A DNA stretch of 40,689 nt from an uncultured Clostridia bacterium (lineage in GTDB: Bacteria; Bacillota; Clostridia; Christensenellales; UBA1242). The DNA lies in NCBI GenBank assembly GCA_944332395.1, contig CALVJV010000014.1, positions 1-40,689 on the forward strand. Reading direction: 5' to 3'. The position numbers and the translations under genes are program-made. Below, one piece after another: positions 5,600 to 12,519 of this stretch. Every line of letters starts with the position of its first letter. Positions within the stretch are counted from its first letter, which is position 1. The notes beneath the pieces were generated by a model that saw only the letters and a list, made by a program, of their open reading frames with translations, was not told the origin of the DNA and made no database searches.

Positions 5600-8163
5600 T
5601 TTTCCACCGAATGGGCACCCATATCAAAAACACTTACATAAGAAAAACTTTGTTTTTGAATCCTCTCAATCGTTTTTCTATATTCCGCCTTGATATCATC
5701 TTTACTTTTTTTATAAATATGTTTACATAAAAGATCAACAGGCAAGGAAATGCTGTATTGCCCATCGTACTTCATTTTCTTAATATTTAAATCTAATTTA
5801 TATTCTTTCTCTATTGCTTGCAACACTTTAAACAAAGGCGAATAAAAATTTACATAAGTTTTCCCATTTGGTTCAAAGTCACATCCATAACTTAAAAGGC
5901 CATCGTTGGTATAATCTACAAAGTCATTGACTATTCTGTTATTTATAAATATTGCCAAATCTTTTTTTATACCATCGTCGTTGATTTGTTCACTATTTGA
6001 CATTTTTAAAAGCAACTTAAATAAATCAATAGTAATTTGATAGTTTGAATTATTATATGATGAAACGATCATATTGAACACATCTCTAAAAGAACACTCT
6101 TTGCTTAATACGTCAACAACTTTAGGTAATAATAAATAATTTTTTGTTTCTTTATTAAACCGCAATTCATCTAATATTTTCGTAAAGATTTCATTTTTTG
6201 AATCTCTATCTAGAACGCCATCTTGCAGCAACATATTCAAAACAAAACCTTCATCGTCAATTAACGAATAATCACATATTTCTTTAAATTCTTTTTCGCT
6301 TAAATCCTCAATTATGCCTACAAAACGTTTTTTCGCTAATAAAAACAAAATATTAGCCTCTTCCATCATATCTTCCATAGGTTGACTACAATCTATGCCC
6401 CAATTTAAATGGTTTGCTATACTAGACAAATATAAAAACATAGGTGGCTTTTTATCAACATTTTTTAGTACATCACAATAATAATTCATAGATGCAGCAA
6501 TTGGCCGATCATTGGAAAATTTATTTAAAATTAATCTAGTATTCTCATTGGTATTTTGAGCATTCTTTCCATAATATTTTTTATAGAACATATCTCTCTG
6601 GCTATTCGTATAATTGCGATCTAGATCTTTTATAACAAGTCTAATCCAATTTGGGGCTTGTTCATTTGTAAAAGTCATAATTTTTAATAATAACTTAGTA
6701 TATAAAAAAGCTTCATACTCTCCCATAAACTTTATGTCTTTTAAAAACTCACTTTCACTTGGAATAAATGTTTTATAAAAATCTTTCAAATAGAGCAACT
6801 CTTTTTTATCTTTGTCAGAATTAGCAATCATCTCCCTAACAATAGACATTGTCACCATCATTTCGGCAATATCAAAATTATGATTCAGAACTCTATCCTT
6901 AAAAATGTTTTTAAATCGATCATAATCCATAAATTCCCTTAATTTCACATTATTTAATCTATCCAAAACTAAGTCCAACATATCTTGGTCATCAACAAAT
7001 GTTCCCGTTTCCAAAAATTTATAATATTTTTCTATAAGTTTCTTTTCTTGTTCCACAGATAAACACTTTACAAATAAACTAAATAATATTTTGTCTTTCA
7101 GCATAATGCAATAATCAAATAAGTCACTAACTTCATCGTCTCTTAGCTTTCGTATTTTTTCTCCGAAAACATCATTTATCTTAAATAATAAGTCCTCTTT
7201 ATTTTTCAAGATCAAACGTAGCAACTGCTCATTTGTTAATTCATTTATAGAAGTATCAAACAATGCAGATATATTTTCATTATAACTCATAGATTCAATA
7301 TATTTTGATAATGCAGATACTTTTTTCATAACAAAATTTTTACCTAGTTTGCAGACTCTAATAATTTCGTTATCTTGCGTATTTGATTGCCAAATATCAA
7401 ATAATATGTAAGCAAACTTACAAGCAAAAACATTTGCATCAATTTCAACAAATTGTTTTCTATACTTATCAAAATCTATTAAAGAAACTATATATTTAAT
7501 ATGGCTATCAGACGATTCTGGATTGATTGTTTTTAGTATGTTATATATCAAGTTATAATTTGATTTATCATTAAACGAATAATAAGGTTCATTACTTTTA
7601 TAATGAAGTTCGTTAGTCAAATCTATATCCCTATTTTGCAAATAATGACGATATTCGTGTGCAAATGTAAAAATTTTAGCAAATATATTATCTATATCTA
7701 CATTTTCTTCATATTCTCCCCCATCAAATATAACAATACCTAATGAGTCCCGATATTCCCCATTCTTTGCCTCATCACCTTGGTCTGGTCTTTTAAAAAG
7801 AATGTCAACCTCTCCCATTAAAAATGGATTTGATTTTATCAGAGCCTTTAACAAATTTTGCAGTTTGTCATAATTTGAAAGATCAGAAAAACAATCTTTA
7901 AACAAACTTAACTGCTCTGCTATTTTATTTTTGGACATATTTACTTTTTTTTCACTTGATAATATTGAAGATCTTACATCATATGCCTTTCTATATCTAA
8001 AATACAAATCTTCAAATTCTTCTTGATCAAAAACAGCACTTCTATCATGTTTCAATTTTGTATGAGGAAATAACTGCAAAATGCTCGTTTCATTATTAAA
8101 CTTAACTACTTTACTCTTTCTTCCGGCTTTTTTTAAAAAGCCATCTCTAGTATAAAAATTCAT
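5596..8163 (-). CDS. Large HExxH zinc-metallopeptidase-like protein, unknown family
   Basis: 855 residues, start ATG 8163 behind AGGGTG (8176-8171). Residues 165-175 read TFAHEYRHYLQ, a zinc-peptidase HExxH motif (His169, Glu170, His173). About 67 residues later FVEIDANVFACKFA gives the third ligand candidate Glu240 in the E-x-x-A-N-x-F-A arrangement seen in gluzincins such as ImmA-type proteins. The remaining 600 residues have no motif I know and read as long amphipathic helices, resembling a helical-repeat scaffold. There is no signal peptide or transmembrane segment, so it should be cytoplasmic. It has its own promoter and heads the operon with DUF1461 and the clipped hydrolase. It is too large to be a simple ImmA; I cannot name the family. 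Confidence 0.65.
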   Translation of the reverse strand: MNFYTRDGFLKKAGRKSKVVKFNNETSILQLFPHTKLKHDRSAVFDQEEFEDLYFRYRKAYDVRSSILSSEKKVNMSKNKIAEQLSLFKDCFSDLSNYDKLQNLLKALIKSNPFLMGEVDILFKRPDQGDEAKNGEYRDSLGIVIFDGGEYEENVDIDNIFAKIFTFAHEYRHYLQNRDIDLTNELHYKSNEPYYSFNDKSNYNLIYNILKTINPESSDSHIKYIVSLIDFDKYRKQFVEIDANVFACKFAYILFDIWQSNTQDNEIIRVCKLGKNFVMKKVSALSKYIESMSYNENISALFDTSINELTNEQLLRLILKNKEDLLFKINDVFGEKIRKLRDDEVSDLFDYCIMLKDKILFSLFVKCLSVEQEKKLIEKYYKFLETGTFVDDQDMLDLVLDRLNNVKLREFMDYDRFKNIFKDRVLNHNFDIAEMMVTMSIVREMIANSDKDKKELLYLKDFYKTFIPSESEFLKDIKFMGEYEAFLYTKLLLKIMTFTNEQAPNWIRLVIKDLDRNYTNSQRDMFYKKYYGKNAQNTNENTRLILNKFSNDRPIAASMNYYCDVLKNVDKKPPMFLYLSSIANHLNWGIDCSQPMEDMMEEANILFLLAKKRFVGIIEDLSEKEFKEICDYSLIDDEGFVLNMLLQDGVLDRDSKNEIFTKILDELRFNKETKNYLLLPKVVDVLSKECSFRDVFNMIVSSYNNSNYQITIDLFKLLLKMSNSEQINDDGIKKDLAIFINNRIVNDFVDYTNDGLLSYGCDFEPNGKTYVNFYSPLFKVLQAIEKEYKLDLNIKKMKYDGQYSISLPVDLLCKHIYKKSKDDIKAEYRKTIERIQKQSFSYVSVFDMGAHSVEK

Positions 8164-8180
8164 AAATTAACACCCTATTT

Positions 8181-8209
8181 ATTATACAAAATAACAATAT
8201 TAAAGTCAA
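8181..8209 (-). promoter_or_regulatory. Promoter of HExxH-DUF1461-hydrolase operon
   Basis: TTGACT (8209-8204), 17-base spacer, TATAAT (8186-8181). It is in the 59-base gap after the FTR gene, so this operon can be transcribed independently of trxA. Confidence 0.85.
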
Positions 8210-8222
8210 TAGTAAAGCATTT

Positions 8223-8402
8223 TTAATCAATAGGTATAAATAGTTTGCATTTACACTCACCTGAATGAATAAACTCATCACATGGACAAAGAGTACTTTC
8301 ATCAGCTACTAATCGACAAGGACAATGCCCATTCTTTTTTTCTACTCCATTAATAATTTTATTAACATAATCCAAGTCTGGATTTAATCTATATCCTTTC
8401 AT
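8223..8402 (-). CDS. Ferredoxin:thioredoxin reductase catalytic subunit, short form
   Basis: 59 residues: ATG 8402-8400, stop 8225-8223. The start overlaps the thioredoxin stop as ATGA, so the two are translationally coupled. The protein carries three Cys-x-Cys pairs: C27-P-C29, C39-P-C41 and C50-K-C52 (NGHCPCRL, LCPCDE, ECKCKL). This is the pattern of the FTR catalytic chain, where four cysteines hold a 4Fe-4S cluster and two form the redox-active disulfide that reduces thioredoxin. Plant and cyanobacterial FTR has CPC-x16-CPC-x8-CHC; here the first gap is only 9 residues, the second is 8 as expected, and the CHC histidine is lysine. No variable subunit is visible nearby. It most likely passes electrons from ferredoxin to the adjacent thioredoxin. 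Confidence 0.85.
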   Translation of the reverse strand: MKGYRLNPDLDYVNKIINGVEKKNGHCPCRLVADESTLCPCDEFIHSGECKCKLFIPID

Positions 8403-8707
8403 AAAATTTTCTCTACCGCTTTTAAAATTTGAGCACCAGTCATGTATCCCTGTAACTTTGTAACAGGCTTTCCAGCCTTAAAGATAATCATAGTCGGTAC
8501 CGCATTAATATTAAAACTAGAAGCCAATTCATAGTTGTTATCAACATCAATTTTAACTATTTTTAAACCTAGGCTGTTCTTCTCAATTTTTTCCAATTCT
8601 GGGCCCAACAACTGACAAGGCCCACACCATGATGCAAAAAAGTCAACCAAACATAACTTATTTTCACTTATTATTTTTTCAAAACTAAATTGATCTGCGT
8701 ATTCCAT
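8399..8707 (-). CDS. trxA: Thioredoxin
   Basis: 102 residues, full length for a thioredoxin, with the active site ASWCGPC (Cys28, Cys31) after the central strand, the cis-proline loop NAVPTMIIF and a final amphipathic helix. The start ATG 8707 follows GGAGG. It reduces disulfides in the cytoplasm. In this operon it is followed, with an overlapping ATGA, by an FTR-type reductase subunit rather than a flavin thioredoxin reductase, so its electrons probably come from ferredoxin. Confidence 0.93.
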   Translation of the reverse strand: MEYADQFSFEKIISENKLCLVDFFASWCGPCQLLGPELEKIEKNSLGLKIVKIDVDNNYELASSFNINAVPTMIIFKAGKPVTKLQGYMTGAQILKAVEKIL

Positions 8708-8740
8708 AGTTCCTCCAATTAATAAAAGTTATTTATTCTT

Positions 8741-8770
8741 AATATAGTATTTTTGCTATTTTTTTGTCAA
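8741..8770 (-). promoter_or_regulatory. Promoter of trxA-FTR operon
   Basis: TTGACA (8770-8765), 18-base spacer, TATATT (8746-8741), followed by GGAGG ahead of the trxA start. Confidence 0.75.
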
Positions 8771-8830
8771 GATTTATTATGCTCAATATAGTAATAATTT
8801 GTAATTAACAATTTTTATGATGAATAAATG

Positions 8831-9442
8831 TTACATATTCGCAAACTTATTATAATCATCAAATCTCTTTTCCAACGAAACCGCATCTCCAGATCTTTTA
8901 AACGCATGTTTTTCTGACCAAAGTCTCCATTTGTTATGTAATTTTATGCATGGAATATAGGCTTGCGCGTTTGGAATTATTTCTAAATCTTGAATGTATG
9001 GACAATTCATAATGAGAAAAAATCTATATCCAAGAATGGTATTAATTTTGTTAATTTTAACATTATTGTTTAGCATGTTCTGGGCAACCCCATTAAAAAA
9101 CATTAAATAATTTCTTATTCCAGTTATATCATTTTCATTAAATAAGTTAACCTTTCTTCGTTTTAAACACTCCAATTTGTATTGTATAATTTTATTTGTA
9201 GGAACTTCTATAAATTTGGAATAAGCCGTAATAATCTCATTACATAAATCAATAGAATTATTCTTTTTGTATTCAACAATTGATGCATAAGCGCCTATAA
9301 TTGTTGCAAGAACCGTAACTATATCAGCAAAAATGCTAGATGCATCAGTAAATAGATAAACAAAAAACATACAAATTAAAATGGCAACACAAAGTCCAAT
9401 TAAAAAAGCATATACTAATTTTTCACTGCTAATTTTTTTCAT
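8831..9442 (-). CDS. Two-helix membrane protein, tandem paralogue B
   Basis: 203 residues, start ATG 9442 behind GAGGGG. Two hydrophobic helices lie at about 10-31 and 37-55, and the rest is a soluble, mostly helical domain probably in the cytoplasm. The C-terminal core LGYRFFLIMNCPYIQDLEII, then Y-x-P-C-I-x-L-x-x-x-W, lines up with paralogue A just upstream (FGDMFFVAMNNKYIQEREII, then Y-x-N-I-I-x-L-x-x-x-W). Proteins of this shape are common hypotheticals in Clostridia, but I know no function. The start lies 14 bases inside the end of paralogue A, so the pair is co-translated, which favours a heteromeric complex or a recent duplication that diverged. Confidence 0.7.
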   Translation of the reverse strand: MKKISSEKLVYAFLIGLCVAILICMFFVYLFTDASSIFADIVTVLATIIGAYASIVEYKKNNSIDLCNEIITAYSKFIEVPTNKIIQYKLECLKRRKVNLFNENDITGIRNYLMFFNGVAQNMLNNNVKINKINTILGYRFFLIMNCPYIQDLEIIPNAQAYIPCIKLHNKWRLWSEKHAFKRSGDAVSLEKRFDDYNKFANM

Positions 9443-10070
9443 AAATACCCCTCAACAATAATTTGTAATCCAGCGGTGAATCTGGATAAGGACAAGGAAT
9501 ATTCCGCTTAATTCTATACTTATACCATTCTTCGTACAATTTTATAATGTTAATATAATGTTCTTTATACGGAATTATTTCACGTTCTTGAATATATTTA
9601 TTGTTCATTGCAACAAAAAACATATCACCAAAGCAATCGTCTAAGTCCTTTAAAACCAAATTTCCAGAAAAATACATTATTCCAATATTTTCAAAAAATT
9701 CAAGATATTCTATAATGTTGATCGAATCATCATAAATAAAGTTATCTAAATCATTTGTTGTATTTTTATTTCCAAGTTTTCCATCAAATGAATAATCTTT
9801 TTCATTATCAGTTTTCTTTAATTTATCTCTTAAATAAATAATGCCATTAGATTTTAATAATACATTATTCATATTTGATAATAGTTCACTAGATGTTTTA
9901 ATATTAGTTCTTTTTAATTGTATCCAAATAATAACAGCTCCTAAAGTTGTGATAATTGTAGTTATGAGTGATGCTATAATTTCACCGATTTTGTCCGTCA
10001 ACATTGCAAAAACAACAGCAACTATAACAACAATACATGAAATATAAATTATTGCATTACTTCTTTTCAT
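9429..10070 (-). CDS. Two-helix membrane protein, tandem paralogue A
   Basis: 213 residues, start ATG 10070 behind a run of seven G (complement of 10073-10079) serving as ribosome binding site. Helices at about 7-23 and 29-50, then a soluble domain with an acidic, Asn-rich linker (about 78-115) missing in paralogue B. The conserved core is at about 140-182: FFVAMNNKYIQEREIIP, then HYINIIKLYEEW. Sequence identity to paralogue B is modest but spread along the length, including the order of membrane helices, so they come from one duplication. No catalytic motif is visible. First gene of the two-gene unit. Confidence 0.7.
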   Translation of the reverse strand: MKRSNAIIYISCIVVIVAVVFAMLTDKIGEIIASLITTIITTLGAVIIWIQLKRTNIKTSSELLSNMNNVLLKSNGIIYLRDKLKKTDNEKDYSFDGKLGNKNTTNDLDNFIYDDSINIIEYLEFFENIGIMYFSGNLVLKDLDDCFGDMFFVAMNNKYIQEREIIPYKEHYINIIKLYEEWYKYRIKRNIPCPYPDSPLDYKLLLRGIYEKN

Positions 10071-10430
10071 AGCCCCCCCTTTTTTAATACAAATATTCAG
10101 CAGCCCATCAATATTTTTTTATTCTGAACTAAATTATATTAAATTAATTATAACAAACTGAATATTCTAAATAGTAGCAAAATAAAATATATCTAAAATT
10201 TTTAATACCATATTATTTTTTTTATTGCAAAAAATATACAATATTGTTTTCACAAAGTAATTTTATTTTTATTATGAATATATGTCAAGCAATCTATATA
10301 ATAATAGGTAATAATAGTTTAATTTATAAAAAGCTTTTGTTCACTCAATTAATTTTTTACATTTAAAGTCTATTGACTTCCTTACACTTAATTATTATAC
10401 TGAACTTAAATCTTTATTAGGAGAATATTA
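10071..10430. other. Divergent intergenic region
   Basis: 360 very AT-rich bases separating the paralogue pair (minus) from the serine hydrolase (plus). On the minus side TTGATG, 16 bases, TATTAA lies shortly ahead of the G7 ribosome binding site and may be a promoter. On the plus side there is a clear promoter at 10373-10401. I see no gene or RNA structure in the middle. Confidence 0.5.
10373..10401 (+). promoter_or_regulatory. Promoter of RBBP9-like hydrolase
   Basis: TTGACT (10373-10378), 17-base spacer, TATACT (10396-10401), then AGGAG at 10419-10423 ahead of ATG 10431. Confidence 0.85.
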
Positions 10431-10991
10431 ATGTACTGTATAATTATGCATGGAATGAGCGCTCATTTAGAACAAGGATTTGGTGCATCATTAATAAAAA
10501 GAATGGAAAGTTTAGGACTAAATGTAATTACGCCACACTTTCCACTGAAAGAAGAAATAACTTTTAAAGCTTGGGAAGAAACTGCAAAAAAATATTTACT
10601 GTTTTTTCAAAATTCGGTAGTTATATGCCATAGCTTATCAACACTATTTATTTTAAAATTTTTAAAAAAATACAAACTGAAATGCAAAATATTGATTACA
10701 ATTGCTGGAGGATATGCAGAAAAAATAGATGATCCTAAATTTTTATATCTAATTGATTTTATACCCACAAAGCAAGATTTTGAATACGCAAAAGAAAACA
10801 TCCCATTTCGTTATTCATTTTATAGTGATAATGATGATGTATTCTCTCAAAAAAATTTATCCGATTATATTTCTTTGCTTTCATCAAATGGAATTTTTTT
10901 AAAAAATCACGGGCACTTTGGTCAGTCAAGCAAAGTAACTGATATCCCAGAAATAGAAACGATTGTTAAAAATATCTTAGTTTCTAACTAA
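10431..10991 (+). CDS. RBBP9/YdeN-family alpha/beta serine hydrolase
   Basis: 186 residues, the usual size for the small RBBP9/YdeN hydrolases. The chain opens with strand-turn IIMHGMSAHLEQGFG, a P-H-F-P loop follows, the nucleophile elbow is VICHSLSTLF (Ser68, in a C-H-S-L-S variant of G-x-S-x-G), the acid is in YSDNDDVF (Asp133, 135 or 136) and the base is His162 in NHGHFGQ. All three triad members are therefore present. It lacks a signal peptide. Substrates of the family are small esters or unknown. It stands alone with its own promoter; I see no convincing terminator after it. Confidence 0.85.
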   Translation: MYCIIMHGMSAHLEQGFGASLIKRMESLGLNVITPHFPLKEEITFKAWEETAKKYLLFFQNSVVICHSLSTLFILKFLKKYKLKCKILITIAGGYAEKIDDPKFLYLIDFIPTKQDFEYAKENIPFRYSFYSDNDDVFSQKNLSDYISLLSSNGIFLKNHGHFGQSSKVTDIPEIETIVKNILVSN

Positions 10992-11104
10992 TGCGCTTTT
11001 AATATATTGTCGCAAATAAAATTTATTTTAAAGCATATTTAAAAAACTTTTTAAGAGAAAATGTACTAACTTTTTTAGTCCTTAATTTATTAAATTTTTT
11101 AAAT

Positions 11105-11599
11105 TTATTTTTCTGTATTCGCTTTTTCTTCACAAACATCATTAATATAATTAATAGCTTTTTTTAATTTTGCTTTTAAAAACATTTTATTAATTTTCTT
11201 ATTCTTTGCTTCCTCTTTCAATGCTTCGTTTATTAATTCTATTGCAAATTTAACCAAAGCAATTTTCTTTTGTTCATCTTTAAACAATTGATCATTCAAT
11301 TGATCAAAAGTTTTTTTCCCCATATAAAAATCAATTAATGATTTATCTATAGTTTCCTCGCTCTCGTGTATGTATCCAAGTAAATCCACATACACAAACT
11401 TATTTTCATTGTCAAATAGTGAAATTGCCTTAAAATATCCTGCTTTATTATACCTATCAAAATAATAAGTAGGAGCCAACACTAATCCATTTCTAGCAAG
11501 GAACTCCAACTTATCCTTACCACTTCCATCCTTGCATAAGATTGTGTCATCTGGTAATTTTTGCCTTGAAGGCAAATTTCTATAATCATATATTTTCAT
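11105..11599 (-). CDS. Hypothetical protein
   Basis: 164 residues. ATG 11599 is chosen over the upstream in-frame start at 11626 because GAGGTG sits just ahead of it. I do not recognise a family. The N-terminal 100 residues look like a compact mixed alpha/beta domain (IYDYRNLPSRQKLPDDTILC at the start, LVLAPTYYFDRY near the middle) and the last 60 are lysine- and glutamate-rich helices. No membrane segment or signal is visible. It lies between the serine hydrolase and tRNA-Arg, transcribed with the tRNA strand. Confidence 0.6.
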   Translation of the reverse strand: MKIYDYRNLPSRQKLPDDTILCKDGSGKDKLEFLARNGLVLAPTYYFDRYNKAGYFKAISLFDNENKFVYVDLLGYIHESEETIDKSLIDFYMGKKTFDQLNDQLFKDEQKKIALVKFAIELINEALKEEAKNKKINKMFLKAKLKKAINYINDVCEEKANTEK

Positions 11600-11709
11600 A
11601 ATGTAACACCTCACTTTAAATGCCATTTTTGTTATGCAAAATTTTATTCAAATTTTTAATAGCCAACAACAATACATAAAAAACCTAAAAAATTCACTAT
11701 AACAAATAT

Positions 11710-11786
11710 TGGTGTGAGTGGGCAGATTCGAACTGCCGACGTTTCGCTTAGGAGGCGAACCCTCTGTCCTACTGAGGTACACCCAC
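11710..11786 (-). tRNA. tRNA-Arg (anticodon CCU), CCA encoded
   Basis: A full cloverleaf on the minus strand: acceptor GTGGGTG pairing with CACTCAC, D stem CCTC/GAGG, anticodon stem TTCGC/GCGAA with loop CTCCTAA (anticodon CCT, reading AGG), a five-base variable region ACGTC, T stem GGCAG/CTGCC with TTCGAAT loop, discriminator A and a genomically encoded CCA (11712-11710). Confidence 0.95.
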
Positions 11787-11803
11787 ATAATCCCTACAAA
11801 CTC

Positions 11804-11832
11804 AATATAAAGCAAAGGTTAATTATTGTCAA
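11804..11832 (-). promoter_or_regulatory. Promoter of tRNA-Arg
   Basis: Consensus TTGACA (11832-11827), 17-base spacer, TATATT (11809-11804), about 10 bases ahead of the expected start of the precursor. Confidence 0.85.
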
Positions 11833-11850
11833 CCCAATTTTAATTTAATT

Positions 11851-12519
11851 TTACAATCCCTTTATTTCCGTTTTAACATATACCGAGGCAATCTCTCCTG
11901 CCTGCTTTACATATTCCGAATTATGGGGTTTTTCTGGCAAATCTCCTTCATGCGTTTGTTGTCTATATTGCTGAATTGAATATAGTCTGGAGCCTTGTAT
12001 CCACTTTGCTATTTCTCTTATATCTTCGTGGTGCAAATCTGGAGAAAAAGTTGTTCTAAATTCATATTCTATTCCACTATTTTGTATAAGTTTTATACTT
12101 TCTTCAATTTTTTTCATATCAATAATACGCCTTGTTATTTGCTGATATTTATCTTTTGGCGCCTTTATGTCCATTGCAATATAATCTAATAACTTTTTAT
12201 TTAATAAATCTTTTACTATTAAAGGATTTGTCCCATTCGTATCAAGTTTAACCTGAAAGCCCAAGGCCTTGATTTCCTTAATTCTGTCGGCCAAATCCGT
12301 TTGGAGAGTTGCCTCTCCACCCGAAAAGACTACACCATCTATAAACCCTATCCGCTTCTTCAAATATGCAATTATCTCATCAAATTTTATATTTTCATCT
12401 TTAATTCCTGCATTATGACAATACCAACATGACATATTACAGCCAGGGGCGAATATCACTGTTGATATTCGCCCAGGAAAATCTAAAAATGAATTTTTGG
12501 TCCAACCGGCAATTTTCAT
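11851..12519 (-). CDS. nrdG: Anaerobic ribonucleotide reductase activating protein
   Basis: 222 residues. A radical-SAM enzyme of the NrdG2 type that installs the glycyl radical on NrdD using S-adenosylmethionine and a 4Fe-4S cluster. The cluster motif is PGCNMSCWYCH (Cys27, Cys31, Cys34), followed by the SAM-binding FSGGEATLQ. The start codon overlaps the nrdD stop (TAATG), so the enzyme and its activase are made together. The longer form with a C-terminal extension past the core barrel matches the TIGR02495 group rather than the short E. coli NrdG. Confidence 0.92.
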   Translation of the reverse strand: MKIAGWTKNSFLDFPGRISTVIFAPGCNMSCWYCHNAGIKDENIKFDEIIAYLKKRIGFIDGVVFSGGEATLQTDLADRIKEIKALGFQVKLDTNGTNPLIVKDLLNKKLLDYIAMDIKAPKDKYQQITRRIIDMKKIEESIKLIQNSGIEYEFRTTFSPDLHHEDIREIAKWIQGSRLYSIQQYRQQTHEGDLPEKPHNSEYVKQAGEIASVYVKTEIKGL

